Source: Hylemonella sp.
GTDB lineage: Bacteria; Pseudomonadota; Gammaproteobacteria; Burkholderiales; Burkholderiaceae_C
DNA length: 64,000 nucleotides
Assembly: GCA_030695415.1 (NCBI GenBank)
Contig: JAUYQZ010000049.1
Coordinates: 1 to 64,000 of the forward strand
Direction: 5' to 3'
Made by a program: the position numbers and the translations under genes. This document shows, one piece after another, positions 28,146 through 37,837 of the stretch; position 1 is the first letter of the stretch, and every line of letters starts with the position of its first letter. Under the pieces are notes generated by a model. It was not told the origin of the DNA, did no database searches, and saw nothing but the letters and a program-made list of their open reading frames with translations.

Positions 28146-30160
28146 GTGGGCCAGCTCAGTTCTTTCAGTTCGCGTCGCAGGGCCGCCAGGTCGCCGCGGT
28201 CGTGGCGACCGTTGCGCGGTGCATAGCGCAACTGCTCGTAACGCTGCAACCAAGCCTGGATGGCCTGCACCCGATTGTCCTTGGGATCATGCATTTTCGC
28301 CAGCCGCGCCGCCATCTCGCGTGGCGTCGCCGCCGCACCCAGAGGGGGACCGTCGCGCTGCAAGCGGATGCGCACCCGCTCAAGCAGACGCAACCACGGG
28401 TCCTGCCGTCGACGCTCCCAGCGGGTCCACAGCGCCCCGCCCAGGCTGGCCGTGACCAGCACCCCCAGCAGCAGCAGGCCCAGGTCTTCCCAGCTCGGCG
28501 ACTCAAAGCCCAAGGCGCGCAGCAGGTCGAGCTGGCGGTTCTGCGTGTAGTTGAGCACGCGCTGGTTCCAGGCGTTGTTGACAGCCTCCCACACGGCCCG
28601 CACGCCCTGCATCAGGTCCGGGCTGACCACGGTGCCCACCGCCGTGGCGATGGCTCCGCGCGGCGCCACCAGACGCTGAAGGGAACCGATGCGCCCGGGC
28701 GAGACGGCCGCCGTCGGATCCACCCGCAGCCAGCCCTGCCCGTCCAGCCAGACCTCGGTCCAGGCATGGGCATCGCTCTGGCGCACCACCCAGAAATCAT
28801 CGATGGCATTGCGCTGGGCCCCCTGGTAGCCGGTGACGATGCGCGCGGGTATGCCAGCCGCACGGACGAGAACGACGAAAGCCGAGGCGATATGCTCGCA
28901 AAAACCCAGCTTGCGATCGAACCAGAATTCGTCGGCCGTGTGCTGCCCGTACTCGCCAGGCTCCAGGGTGTAGGTATAGCCACCGGTCCGCAGATGGTCC
29001 AGCACACGCCTGATCAGCGCGGCCGGGTCATTGCCGGTTTCACGACTCAGGTCCATGGCCCATTGCATGGTGCGCGGGTTGAAGCCAGACGGCAGCGTCA
29101 TGTAGTCCTGCAGGCTGGCCACGGGACGCAGGGGGCCGTGGCGAAATTCGGTATGGCTTTGCACCCGGTAGCGCAGCAGGTCGTTGACGGGTCCGCTGGC
29201 CCGCCACTGGAGCTCCTCGCTCATGCGCGCCACCAGATCACCCGGCAGTTTAGGCGCTGTGAGCGTGGCGTCCAGCATGAGCAGCCAGGGACGGTTGTGC
29301 GGCTCCAGCGTGACCTCGTAGCGCAGCGGCGCACCGAGCACCTGCAGATCGGCGCGCGGCTGCATGGACGGCGGGAAGGTCGCCTGAAGCGGCTGCCACT
29401 CGCGACCGTCGAAGGTAGAGAGCACGGGCCCGCGGAAATACAGCGTGCCTGGCACGGGCTGCGGGGAATCCTTGTCGAAGCGCAGGCGCAAGGCCACACT
29501 GTCGTCCAATGCCAGGCTGGCAATGTTGCCCACCTGCATGCGCTGGGACAGTCCGCTGCGTCCGCTCATGGCATCGCCCGGCGTTCCCCATAGCGGCGAA
29601 AGACGCGGAAAAAGCAGGAACAGCAGGACCATGATGGGAGCACCCAGCAGCGTCATGCGGGTGGCCATGCGCGCAGACTGCCACAGCGAGGGCCGGCCCG
29701 CCGGCATGTGGCTGTTGACCAGTGCGGTCAGCAGGCCCATGAGGCCGAGCAGCATGGCCGCGGCCGTGGGCAGCGACTGCGAGTAGAAGAAGTTGGTCAG
29801 CATCGTGAAGAAGCCGAGAAAGAAAACCACGAAGGCGTCGCGGCGCGCGCGCAGCTCCAGGGTCTTGAGCGCCAGCAGCACCACGATCAGCGTCACGCCC
29901 GCGTCCCGCCCGAGCAGAGTGCGGTGCGTCATCCAGGTGGCGCCCACCGTCAGTACCAGAGCGCCCAACAACCACCCCCACGCCGGCAAGGGGCGCAAGG
30001 AAAAGGCCAGCCAGCCGCGCCAAAGCAGCACGCCCGCGGCCAAGGCGCTGCACCACCAGGGCAGGTGACCGGCATGCGGCAGCAGCACCCAGGCGATCAC
30101 CACCAGCAGGAACAGGGTGTCGCGGCTGTCACGCGGGAGATGGGCGAAGGGATTCGTCAT
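28142..30160 (-). CDS. tgpA: TgpA-type transmembrane transglutaminase-like protein (DUF3488/DUF4129)
   Basis: A 672-residue inner-membrane protein with about six N-terminal helices (DUF3488), a periplasmic transglutaminase-like domain and a last helix with a C-terminal DUF4129 tail. The catalytic triad candidates are Cys421 (LGFCEHIASAF), His in SDAHAWTEVW and Asp in LRVDPTAAV. The start is taken at ATG 30160 (MTNPFAHL). TgpA proteins typically lie directly after MoxR and DUF58 genes; here they are split, and tgpA-mltB run in the opposite direction. It is translationally coupled to mltB by a 4-base overlap. Confidence 0.92.
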   Translation of the reverse strand: MTNPFAHLPRDSRDTLFLLVVIAWVLLPHAGHLPWWCSALAAGVLLWRGWLAFSLRPLPAWGWLLGALVLTVGATWMTHRTLLGRDAGVTLIVVLLALKTLELRARRDAFVVFFLGFFTMLTNFFYSQSLPTAAAMLLGLMGLLTALVNSHMPAGRPSLWQSARMATRMTLLGAPIMVLLFLLFPRLSPLWGTPGDAMSGRSGLSQRMQVGNIASLALDDSVALRLRFDKDSPQPVPGTLYFRGPVLSTFDGREWQPLQATFPPSMQPRADLQVLGAPLRYEVTLEPHNRPWLLMLDATLTAPKLPGDLVARMSEELQWRASGPVNDLLRYRVQSHTEFRHGPLRPVASLQDYMTLPSGFNPRTMQWAMDLSRETGNDPAALIRRVLDHLRTGGYTYTLEPGEYGQHTADEFWFDRKLGFCEHIASAFVVLVRAAGIPARIVTGYQGAQRNAIDDFWVVRQSDAHAWTEVWLDGQGWLRVDPTAAVSPGRIGSLQRLVAPRGAIATAVGTVVSPDLMQGVRAVWEAVNNAWNQRVLNYTQNRQLDLLRALGFESPSWEDLGLLLLGVLVTASLGGALWTRWERRRQDPWLRLLERVRIRLQRDGPPLGAAATPREMAARLAKMHDPKDNRVQAIQAWLQRYEQLRYAPRNGRHDRGDLAALRRELKELSWPT

Positions 30161-30232
30161 CGGACTCGGTTTCCAGCAGCAACAATAACCGACAATGACG
30201 CGCACTGCAGTTACCCATGATCAGGAGTCCCC

Positions 30233-30688
30233 ATGAACATCAACGACAAGCTCAAGCAACTCGGCATCACCCTGCCGCCCGTGGCCACGCCGGCCGCGGC
30301 CTATGTACCTTATGTGCAGACCGGCAAGCTGGTCTTCCTGAGTGGCCACATTGCCAAGAAGGACGGCAAGCCCTGGGTCGGCCAGTTCGGCAAGACCATG
30401 GGCACCGACGAGGGCAAAGCTGCCGCACGTGCCGTGGCCATCGACCTCATGGGCACGCTGCAGGCGGCCGTGGGCGACCTGAACCGCATCAAGCGCATCG
30501 TCAAGGTGATGTCCCTGGTGAACTCCACGCCCGACTTCACCGAACAGCACCTGGTGACCAATGGCGCCAGCGAGCTGCTGGGTGAAGTCTTCGGCGAGAA
30601 AGGCGCCCACGCGCGCAGCGCCTTTGGCGTAGCGCAGATCCCCATGGGCGCCTGTGTGGAGATCGAACTGATCGCCGAGGTGGACTGA
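30233..30688 (+). CDS. RidA/YjgF-family protein
   Basis: A 151-residue member of the RidA (YjgF/YER057c) superfamily of the longer YjgF-like branch that includes proteins annotated as endoribonuclease L-PSP. RidA members hydrolyse reactive enamines/imines. The conserved Arg that contacts the ligand carboxylate is present in HARSAFGVAQIPMGACVEIE, and KLVFLSGHIAKKDGKPWVGQFG resembles the family N-terminal half. A good AGGAG at about 30222 precedes ATG 30233. It is divergent from tgpA. Confidence 0.85.
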   Translation: MNINDKLKQLGITLPPVATPAAAYVPYVQTGKLVFLSGHIAKKDGKPWVGQFGKTMGTDEGKAAARAVAIDLMGTLQAAVGDLNRIKRIVKVMSLVNSTPDFTEQHLVTNGASELLGEVFGEKGAHARSAFGVAQIPMGACVEIELIAEVD

Positions 30689-30743
30689 AATCGCCGGGGG
30701 CCTGACGCCGGCCCCTGATGCGGACGGGCGTCAACGACCACCG

Positions 30744-31268
30744 TCAGAAGCGCTCGCTCTCATCGTTGCCGTCGCCCTGGGCCGGCTGATCGGGAAGCCG
30801 GGCAATCAGTTGCTTTTCGACCCTCAGCAGCTGGGCCGTGCTGACGAGTGGCCGAGCGATCTCTGCCAGGGGCAGGAGCACAAAGGCACGCTCCAGCATG
30901 CGCGGGTGCGGCAGGGTCAGAACCGGGTCGTCCTGCCGCAGCTCACCATAAAGGAGGATGTCCAGATCCAGCGTGCGGGGGGCGTTGCGCCAGGGGCGCT
31001 CACGACCCGCGGCCTGTTCGAGGCCTTGCAGTGCGGCCAGCAGTTCGTAAGGACCGAGGCCGGTACGCAACTCGGCCACGGCATTGATGAAGTCCGGCCC
31101 CGCGGCATCGACCGGCGCGCTGCGGTAGAGGGAAGAGGCCAGCACCAGCTGGGTCTGCGGCAATGTGGCGATACCGTGCAGGGCCTGGCGCAGGGCGCCC
31201 CGCGCATCCCCCAGGTTGGCACCCAGTGCGACATACGCCGTCACCGGAATGCCAGGGGGCTCGTTCAC
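30744..31268 (-). CDS. folK: 2-amino-4-hydroxy-6-hydroxymethyldihydropteridine pyrophosphokinase
   Basis: FolK (HPPK), 174 residues, transfers pyrophosphate from ATP to the pterin in folate synthesis. It begins [19 protein letters not shown] and contains [43 protein letters not shown] (the metal/ATP signature) and [19 protein letters not shown]. The start is a GTG at 31268 whose GTGA overlaps the pcnB stop by 4 bases, so translation is coupled. Last gene of the HAD-pcnB-folK operon. Confidence 0.95.
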   Translation of the reverse strand: MNEPPGIPVTAYVALGANLGDARGALRQALHGIATLPQTQLVLASSLYRSAPVDAAGPDFINAVAELRTGLGPYELLAALQGLEQAAGRERPWRNAPRTLDLDILLYGELRQDDPVLTLPHPRMLERAFVLLPLAEIARPLVSTAQLLRVEKQLIARLPDQPAQGDGNDESERF

Positions 31269-32845
31269 ACGCCCGCGTCCGGCGCACCATCGCCGGATTT
31301 CTTCGCGCCGGAACGACGGCGACGGCGACGCTTCTTGGGCGCGGCGCCATCGTCCGCGGACGCGTCGTACTCGGCCTCGCGCGGCGCCGCTGCACGGTCC
31401 GAGCGCGGCGCGGCGGCGCGGTCCGAAGCCGCGCCGTCCGAAGCTGCGCGGGGCTGCGTGCGCGGGGCCTTCGATCGCTGCAGCGCCTGCTCTTCGCGCA
31501 CCTGGTCGACGAGATCCTGGCGCAGGCTGTCGTCACCGGTGCTGAACTCCTGCCACCAGTCGGCCAGCACCACGTCGATCTCGCCGATGTCGGCGCGCAG
31601 ACGCATGAAGTCGAACCCGGCACGGAAACGCGGCTGCTCGACCAGGCCAAAGGGTGCACTGCCCACACGCTTCTCGAAACGCGGCTGCATCATCCAGATC
31701 TCGCGCATGTCGGCGGCCAGCTTGCCGCGGCCCGACACATCACCGATGCGTGCATTGAAGACGTCGTCGATCGCGTCCTGCAGCGCGGGATGGGCATGCT
31801 GGCGCTGCCGGATGCGCTCGGCCCAACCTTCGCGGACGTCTGACCAGAGCACACAGGCCAGCAGGAAGCTGGGCGCCACCGGCTTTTCTTCGCCCACGCG
31901 GCGGTCGGTATCTTCCAGAGCAGCCTTGACGAAAGGCTCGGCGGCCCGCTCGACCACCAGATCCAGCAGCGGGTAGATGCCGCGCGACAGACCCAGGACC
32001 TTGAGCTGCTCCACCGTGGCCAGCGCGTGCCCGGTCTGCAGCAGCTTGAGCATTTCGTCGAACAGGCGGCTCTGCGGCACATCGGCCAACAGGGCCTTGG
32101 ACTGGGTCAGCGGCTTGGCCGTCTTGGGCTCCAGCTTGAATCCCAGGGGGCTGAGCTTGGCGGCGAAGCGCACGGCGCGGATGATGCGCACCGGGTCCTC
32201 GCGGTAGCGCGCCACCGGATCGCCGATCATGCGCAGCAGGCGCTTCTTCGCATCCTTGAGGCCGCCGTGGTAGTCGACCACAAGCTGTGTTTGCGGGTCG
32301 TAGTACATGGCGTTGATGGTGAAATCGCGGCGCGTGGCGTCCTCGTCCTGCGGACCCCAGACGTTGTCGCGCAGCACGCGGCCCGTTGAGTCCACGGCGT
32401 GTTTCATGCCGGCCAGCTCACTCTTGCTGGTGCGCTCGTTGCCGGCCACCTGCTCGGCCGCCGCATTGTCCATGTAAGCTCGGAAAGTGGAGACCTCGAT
32501 CACTTCATGCTCGCGACCGCGGCCGTAGACCACGTGCACGATGCGAAAGCGTCGACCGATGATGAAAGCCCGGCGAAACAGGCCCTTGACCTGCTCTGGC
32601 GTGGCATCCGTGGCGACGTCGAAGTCCTTGGGACGCAGGCCGACCAGCAGGTCGCGCACGGCGCCGCCCACGATGTAGGCCTCGAAACCGGCATCCTGGA
32701 GGGTGTGGACCACGTCCAGTGCCCGCTTGTCCACCAGGTCGGGGTCGATACCGTGCTCGGCCGCGCCGATTTCCTGGCGCTTGCCGAAGGCGGGCTGGGC
32801 GGCATTCGACTTGCCCAGCAGCTTGTTGATGATTTTCTTGATCAT
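31265..32845 (-). CDS. pcnB: Poly(A) polymerase I
   Basis: PcnB, 526 residues, adds 3' poly(A) tails that mark RNA for decay. The nucleotidyltransferase head shows [34 protein letters not shown] with the two catalytic Asp, then [13 protein letters not shown] and [15 protein letters not shown]. The C-terminal tail is Ala/Arg-rich and strongly basic ([13 protein letters not shown]), typical of PcnB rather than tRNA CCA transferase. The start ATG 32845 overlaps the preceding HAD gene stop (ATGA). Confidence 0.95.
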   Translation of the reverse strand: MIKKIINKLLGKSNAAQPAFGKRQEIGAAEHGIDPDLVDKRALDVVHTLQDAGFEAYIVGGAVRDLLVGLRPKDFDVATDATPEQVKGLFRRAFIIGRRFRIVHVVYGRGREHEVIEVSTFRAYMDNAAAEQVAGNERTSKSELAGMKHAVDSTGRVLRDNVWGPQDEDATRRDFTINAMYYDPQTQLVVDYHGGLKDAKKRLLRMIGDPVARYREDPVRIIRAVRFAAKLSPLGFKLEPKTAKPLTQSKALLADVPQSRLFDEMLKLLQTGHALATVEQLKVLGLSRGIYPLLDLVVERAAEPFVKAALEDTDRRVGEEKPVAPSFLLACVLWSDVREGWAERIRQRQHAHPALQDAIDDVFNARIGDVSGRGKLAADMREIWMMQPRFEKRVGSAPFGLVEQPRFRAGFDFMRLRADIGEIDVVLADWWQEFSTGDDSLRQDLVDQVREEQALQRSKAPRTQPRAASDGAASDRAAAPRSDRAAAPREAEYDASADDGAAPKKRRRRRRSGAKKSGDGAPDAGV

Positions 32846-33522
32846 TTCGTGAAGAGTTCCAGTACCCGCCAGCCGCGCTCCAGAGCCAGGGCGCGCAGGC
32901 GGTCGTCGGGGTTGGTAGCCACCGGACAATCTACATTGTCCATCAGGGGGAGGTCGTTGATCGAATCCGAGTAGAAAGTGACCTCGGTATCGCGGCGATC
33001 GAGTCCACGCGCGGCGAGCCACTCGGTGAAGCGCTGGACCTTGCCCGCGCGGAAAGACGGCGTGCCGCGGATCTCGCCAGTGATCCAGCCGCTGGCGTCG
33101 CGCTCCAGCTCCACGGCAATCAGCTCCCGCACGCCGAAGGCCTCGGCAATCGGACGCGTAACGAACTCGTTGGTAGCGGTGATGATGAGCACCTCGTCGC
33201 CAGCGTCTCGGTGCTGGCGCACCAGCTCGATAGCCTGCGGCCGAATCGCCGGCGCAATCACCTCGGCCATGAAGCGCTCACGCGCGGCCAGCGCCAGCTC
33301 GGGGCCCTTGAGGCGCGCGGCCTCGGTCGCGAATCGGACGTAGTCGTGCACGTCGAGCGTGCCGGCCTGGTAATGGGCGTAGAACTCGTCGTTGCGCCGC
33401 GCAAACTCGACCGGGTCGGTCCAGCCGATGGTCGTGGTGAACGTGCCCCAGGAATAGTCCGAGTCGATCGGCAGCAGGGTGTGATCCAGGTCGAACAGCG
33501 CCAGCTTGGTCTTTTTCGTCAT
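32842..33522 (-). CDS. HAD-IB family phosphatase (SerB/CicA-like)
   Basis: A 226-residue haloacid dehalogenase-superfamily hydrolase, subfamily IB. Motif I is LALFDLDHTLLPIDSDYSWG with the nucleophile Asp, motif II is LIITATN, and motif IV is FYSDSINDLPLM. Members dephosphorylate phosphoserine, histidinol phosphate or unknown substrates; this branch (TIGR01490-like) is found before pcnB-folK in Burkholderiales. The start is ATG 33522 (MTKKTKLA). Extending it upstream would translate a dispersed repeat and is wrong. It is the first gene of the HAD-pcnB-folK operon. Confidence 0.9.
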   Translation of the reverse strand: MTKKTKLALFDLDHTLLPIDSDYSWGTFTTTIGWTDPVEFARRNDEFYAHYQAGTLDVHDYVRFATEAARLKGPELALAARERFMAEVIAPAIRPQAIELVRQHRDAGDEVLIITATNEFVTRPIAEAFGVRELIAVELERDASGWITGEIRGTPSFRAGKVQRFTEWLAARGLDRRDTEVTFYSDSINDLPLMDNVDCPVATNPDDRLRALALERGWRVLELFTK

Positions 33523-33576
33523 AACAGTCACTGCACCTCGGTGCGCGACGCGCAAGGAACGAAGTGGTCCAGGCGG

Positions 33577-33670
33577 GAAACGCCGTGGAACCGGCTTGGC
33601 CGGGCCACTGGCGTTGCCCCCTTGAGGGGGGAAGCGGCTGCGCACCGCGCAGTCGCTGCGGGGGGGAGCG
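33577..33670. repeat. Dispersed intergenic repeat, copy 3 (reverse)
   Basis: The core at 33583-33606 has two mismatches to copy 1, followed by the CCCCCTTGAGGGGG hairpin (33617-33630). It fills the gap between the hda stop (33671) and the HAD gene. Confidence 0.8.
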
Positions 33671-34357
33671 TCATATCTCGTCCAGCATCGCCTTGATCAG
33701 CGGGATGGTAATCGCGCGCTGGGTCTGCAGGGCGTAGCCGTCAAGGTGGTCAAGCAGCTGCATCAGGTGCCCCAGGTCGCGGCTGAAGCGCGTCAGCATG
33801 AAATCCATGATGTCATCGCCCAGGAAGATGCCGCGCGCATCCGCTGCCTGACGAAGCACGGCGCGGCGTTCGGCCTCGCCCAGCACCTGCAGGCCGTAAA
33901 CATGGCCCCAGCCCAGCCGCGTGCGCAGGTCCTCGCGCAGCTTCAACCCGGCTGGCGCCAGTTCCCCGGCGGCCAGCACCCACTGCTGACCCGTCTGGGC
34001 GTGAACAAACCAGTTGAAGGCCGCATGCTGCTGCACAGCGGTATAGAGGTGCACGTCGTCCAGCAGCACGGCGGCCCAGCGTTCGTCGAAGGGGGGCGGC
34101 TCGGCGACGTTGGCGTCAAGCCAGCCAATGGCGGCACCCTGCTCGCGCAAGGCCTCACGTACGGCCTTGAGCAGGTGCGACTTGCCGCTGCCAGAGAGTC
34201 CCCACAGATAGGTCGGCACCGGCGAGCGCAAGGCGGCACGGCTGCCGTCCCCCACCCACAAGCGCAGGTGCTGCAGCACGGCCTCGTTGGGGCCGGCCAT
34301 GAAGTTGGCCAGGGTCGGGCCGCTGCCCAGCCCGATGTCCAGCGCGATCTGCTTCAT
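33671..34357 (-). CDS. hda: DnaA regulatory inactivator Hda
   Basis: Hda, 228 residues, a DnaA-like AAA+ protein that with the sliding clamp promotes hydrolysis of DnaA-ATP and so prevents over-initiation. The N-terminus [10 protein letters not shown] carries a clamp-binding-like QxxLxL-type motif. Walker A is [10 protein letters not shown] (residues 52-61), Walker [10 protein letters not shown], and there is a C-terminal arginine-finger region [18 protein letters not shown]. It is shorter than DnaA because the DNA-binding domain is missing, as expected. It follows the permease gene by 16 bases on the same strand. Confidence 0.93.
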   Translation of the reverse strand: MKQIALDIGLGSGPTLANFMAGPNEAVLQHLRLWVGDGSRAALRSPVPTYLWGLSGSGKSHLLKAVREALREQGAAIGWLDANVAEPPPFDERWAAVLLDDVHLYTAVQQHAAFNWFVHAQTGQQWVLAAGELAPAGLKLREDLRTRLGWGHVYGLQVLGEAERRAVLRQAADARGIFLGDDIMDFMLTRFSRDLGHLMQLLDHLDGYALQTQRAITIPLIKAMLDEI

Positions 34358-34373
34358 GCCAACGCAGCCATGG

Positions 34374-35444
34374 TCAGCCCTGGTAGAGCTTGCTGGCCAG
34401 GTAGCTGACCCGCACGCGACGCACAGCCACCAGCAGCACGGCACTCGCCGGCAGGGCGATCAGCACACCGACGAAGCCGAACACCTGCCCGAAAGCCATC
34501 AACGCGAAGATGACGGCCAGCGGGTGCAGGCCGATGCGCTCGCCGACCAGCCTGGGGGTGAGGTAGAAGCTCTCGACCAGTTGTCCGGCGCCATAGACCC
34601 CGGCGACGACCAGCACACCGTACCAGCCGCCAAACTGCAGCATGCCTGCCAGCAGGGCAAGAATCAGCCCCAGACCGAAGCCCAGGTAGGGGATGAAGAA
34701 AGCCAGGCCGGTGAACACGCCCAAGGGAACGGCCAGGTCGAAACCGAACAGCGCCAGTGCGATGCTGAAGTAGATCGTCAGCACCCCCATGACCAGCAAC
34801 TGGCCGCGCAGGTACTGCCCGAGCACGTCATCGGCTTCCGCCACAAAACTGTCGAAGGAGGCACGCATCTTCGGCGGCACCAGTTCGACCGCGCGGGCGA
34901 CGAACCGGCTCCAGTCGTTGAGCAAGAGGAACAGGACCACCGGGATGAGAACCACATTACCGATGATCGCCAGCGCCACACTGCCGCCCAGCTTGAGCGA
35001 CGACAGCACCGAACCGAATGCGTCTTCGACATTGGCATTGAGGTACTTGACGACAAAGGCCTTGATGCTGGCGCTGTCCAGCGATACCGTGACGCCGAAC
35101 TGCGCGAGCCAGGGGCCCAGCGAGCTGTTGACCCGGTCGGCCAGCAGGGGCAGTTGCTCGCGCAGCAGGGGCAGCTCCTTGGCGAAGATCGGCACCACCA
35201 GGAGCAGGATGGACAGAAGAATCAGGATGAAGAGGCTTTCCACGATCAGGACCGCCAGCACGCGTGGCATCCTGCCCCGGCCCATGTGGTCAAGCCGGTC
35301 CACCACGGGCGTCAGCACGTAGGCCAGCACGGCCGCCACCACAAAAGGCGTCAACACCGGCGCCAGCAACCACAGGGCGAGCATCGCCAGGGCGGCGATC
35401 AGGCACCAGGTCGCGGTGCGTTTTTGGGCGGGAGTCAGTGTCAT
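34374..35444 (-). CDS. AI-2E family transporter (PerM-like permease)
   Basis: A 356-residue integral membrane protein of the AI-2E/PerM family with seven to eight predicted helices. Diagnostic segments are [16 protein letters not shown] near the start, [12 protein letters not shown], and the C-terminal [71 protein letters not shown]. The exported substrate is unknown (some members are Na+/H+ antiporters). It is divergent from purM; TAGAAT-like -10 boxes on both strands at 35467-35472 and 35483-35488 may serve the pair. Confidence 0.9.
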   Translation of the reverse strand: MTLTPAQKRTATWCLIAALAMLALWLLAPVLTPFVVAAVLAYVLTPVVDRLDHMGRGRMPRVLAVLIVESLFILILLSILLLVVPIFAKELPLLREQLPLLADRVNSSLGPWLAQFGVTVSLDSASIKAFVVKYLNANVEDAFGSVLSSLKLGGSVALAIIGNVVLIPVVLFLLLNDWSRFVARAVELVPPKMRASFDSFVAEADDVLGQYLRGQLLVMGVLTIYFSIALALFGFDLAVPLGVFTGLAFFIPYLGFGLGLILALLAGMLQFGGWYGVLVVAGVYGAGQLVESFYLTPRLVGERIGLHPLAVIFALMAFGQVFGFVGVLIALPASAVLLVAVRRVRVSYLASKLYQG

Positions 35445-35558
35445 ACCGGCAGAGGGGGTGAACCCTTAGAATCTAGCGCTGAATTCTATCGGGCTTGCCT
35501 GCTGGCGCCCGAACGACAAAACAGACGCCCGCCTACCAGCCTTACCCGAGCAAGCCGC

Positions 35559-36599
35559 ATGACCACTTCCTCCACCTCTCCTCTGAGTTACAAAGACGCC
35601 GGTGTCGACATCGACGCCGGTGACGCGCTGGTCGAGCGCATCAAGCCTTTGGCCAGGAAAACCATGCGCGAAGGCGTGCTGGCCGGCATCGGCGGCTTCG
35701 GCGCCCTGTTCGAGGTGCCCAAACGCTACAAGGAGCCGGTACTGGTCTCCGGTACCGATGGCGTGGGCACCAAGCTCAAGCTGGCCTTCGAATGGAATAT
35801 GCACGACACCGTGGGCATCGACCTGGTGGCGATGAGCGTCAACGACGTTCTGGTGCAGGGCGCCGAGCCCCTGTTCTTCCTGGACTACTTCGCCTGCGGC
35901 AAGCTGCACGTGGACACCGCTGCGGCCGTGGTGGGCGGCATCGCCAGGGGCTGTGAGCTGTCGGGCTGTGCCCTGATCGGTGGCGAAACCGCAGAGATGC
36001 CCGGCATGTACCCGGACGGCGAATACGACCTGGCGGGCTTTTGCGTCGGCGCGGTTGAGAAATCGAAGATCCTGACCGGTCAGAGCGTGAAACCCGGCGA
36101 CGTGGTGCTGGGCCTGGCCTCCAGCGGCGTGCATTCCAACGGCTTCTCGCTGGTGCGCAAATGCATCGAGCGCGCGGCGGACCAACTGCCCGCCATGCTG
36201 GACGGCAAGCCCTTCAAGCAGGCCGTGATGGAGCCGACCCGCCTGTACGTGAAAAACGTGCTGGCCGCCCTGGCGCAGCACCCGATCAAGGCGCTGGCCC
36301 ACATCACTGGCGGCGGCCTGCTGGAGAACATCCCGCGCGTCCTGCCCGAAGGCACGGCGGCCCACCTGAAGAAGGGCAGCTGGCCGCAGACCGAGCTCTT
36401 TGCCTGGCTCCAGAAGACCGCAGGCATTGACGATTTCGAGATGAACCGCACCTTCAACAACGGCATCGGCATGGTCGTGGTGGTCGACGCTGCCAGCGCC
36501 GCCGCCACGGCCCAGACGCTGCGCAGCCTGGGCGAACAGGTCTACGAGATCGGCGTCATCGCCCAGCGCGGTCCGGGTGCGGCCGTCGTCGTGGCCTGA
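35559..36599 (+). CDS. purM: Phosphoribosylformylglycinamidine cyclo-ligase (AIR synthetase)
   Basis: PurM, 346 residues, closes the imidazole ring of AIR in purine synthesis using ATP. Characteristic segments: [101 protein letters not shown] and [15 protein letters not shown]. All ATP and substrate motifs are intact. The start is ATG 35559; upstream in-frame sequence is antisense to the permease gene. Confidence 0.97.
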   Translation: MTTSSTSPLSYKDAGVDIDAGDALVERIKPLARKTMREGVLAGIGGFGALFEVPKRYKEPVLVSGTDGVGTKLKLAFEWNMHDTVGIDLVAMSVNDVLVQGAEPLFFLDYFACGKLHVDTAAAVVGGIARGCELSGCALIGGETAEMPGMYPDGEYDLAGFCVGAVEKSKILTGQSVKPGDVVLGLASSGVHSNGFSLVRKCIERAADQLPAMLDGKPFKQAVMEPTRLYVKNVLAALAQHPIKALAHITGGGLLENIPRVLPEGTAAHLKKGSWPQTELFAWLQKTAGIDDFEMNRTFNNGIGMVVVVDAASAAATAQTLRSLGEQVYEIGVIAQRGPGAAVVVA

Positions 36600-36664
36600 G
36601 CCCCCCCTCCTGCGGCCGACCCGGTGCGTCAACCGCGGCAAGCAAGCCCGGAGTGTTGCTTTTC

Positions 36665-36681
36665 GCTACAAAATCCCTAGC
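36665..36681. repeat. 17-base palindromic element, copy 3
   Basis: GCTAC-AAAATCC-CTAGC: same 5-7-5 layout as the other copies, arms matching at 4 of 5. It lies in the 160-base gap between purM and the ParA-like gene; otherwise that gap shows only an AGGAG ribosome site at its end. Confidence 0.5.
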
Positions 36682-36759
36682 TACCCACACCCGCTGGTAC
36701 TGGACTTTCGGATTATTTCCGGTCAAACTGCAGCTTTTGGTTAACTGCCAGGAGCATTC

Positions 36760-37824
36760 ATGCCTGTGATCGCTGTGGTCAATCGCAAGGGGGGGAGCGG
36801 CAAAAGCACGCTCGCGGCCCACCTCGCGGCCTGGTGTGCGCACCAGGGCAGCGCGGTCATGCTCGGCGATGTGGACCGTCAGCAATCGACGCGCTCCTGG
36901 CTGCGCAAGCGCAACGCAGCGCTGCCAGCCATTGCACCCTGGACGGTGGACCAGAACATCCTGCGCGTCCCCACGGGCATCACCCACGTCATCCTCGACA
37001 CCCCGGGTGGCCTGCATGGCTTCGACCTGGCGCGCATGGTCATGTTCGCCGACATCATCCTCATGCCGGTCTGCGGCTCGGCCTTCGACCGCGAATCCGC
37101 CGCGGACTGCCACGCCGAACTCTTGGCCCTGCCACGCGTGGCCACCGGTCGCTGCAAGGTCGCCTGCATTGGCATGCGCATCGACACGCGTACCCGCACG
37201 CCCCAGGTTCTCAAGGACTGGTCCACCGGACTGGGCATGCCTTTCCTGGGCGTGCTGCGCGAAAGCCAGGCCTATGTCCAGTGCCTGGAACGCGGGATGA
37301 CCCTGTTCGATCTGCCGGCCGATCGCGTTCCCACGGACCTGCGCCAGTGGGAACCGATCCTGGGCTGGCTGGAACCCCAGCTGACCATCACACCGGCAAC
37401 AAGCACCCACTCGGGCCATCCGGCACACGCCCACCACGCTTCTGCACCCGCCCTCCTGCCGGCCCGCCCTGCCGTGGCGCCCGCCCCCCTGCCCAGCCGT
37501 CTGCTGGCCACGCCAAACAGCCAACTGGCTGCCGCCAGCCGCAGCCCGGTTGCAGCTCCCGCAACGCCCCTGCCGATCACACCGGCCGCTGCACGGCCAG
37601 CCCCGGCCCTGCCCGAACGCGACACAGCCGCACCGGCTTCGCGCGTGCTGGCCTCGCGTGCGCTGCCGGCGGTCACACGCATCAATAGCACGCGCGTGCT
37701 GGACCGGGTCACCAGCAGCACTTCGCTGCGCAGTACTCCCCCGCCAACGGGGCGTGCCAGCGAATCATCCCCGGCGCAGGAAGCGCCGCCCATCCCGTCG
37801 TTCCTGAAACTGGTGAAGTGCTGA
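36760..37824 (+). CDS. ParA/MinD-family ATPase with long Pro/Ala-rich tail
   Basis: A 354-residue protein. Residues 1-215 are a deviant-Walker ParA ATPase: KGGSGKST at 10-17 (signature Lys10, catalytic Lys15), GDVDRQQSTRSW as the A' motif, and VILDTPGG as Walker B. Residues about 220-340 form a low-complexity Pro/Ala/Ser tail, ending in the hydrophobic/basic IPSFLKLVKC. No parB or parS is nearby, so it is an orphan ParA, perhaps positioning a protein cargo. The tail could be a cargo- or membrane-interaction arm with its terminal motif as the contact; that is inference. Confidence 0.85.
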   Translation: MPVIAVVNRKGGSGKSTLAAHLAAWCAHQGSAVMLGDVDRQQSTRSWLRKRNAALPAIAPWTVDQNILRVPTGITHVILDTPGGLHGFDLARMVMFADIILMPVCGSAFDRESAADCHAELLALPRVATGRCKVACIGMRIDTRTRTPQVLKDWSTGLGMPFLGVLRESQAYVQCLERGMTLFDLPADRVPTDLRQWEPILGWLEPQLTITPATSTHSGHPAHAHHASAPALLPARPAVAPAPLPSRLLATPNSQLAAASRSPVAAPATPLPITPAAARPAPALPERDTAAPASRVLASRALPAVTRINSTRVLDRVTSSTSLRSTPPPTGRASESSPAQEAPPIPSFLKLVKC

Positions 37825-37837
37825 GGCTCTGACGGCT

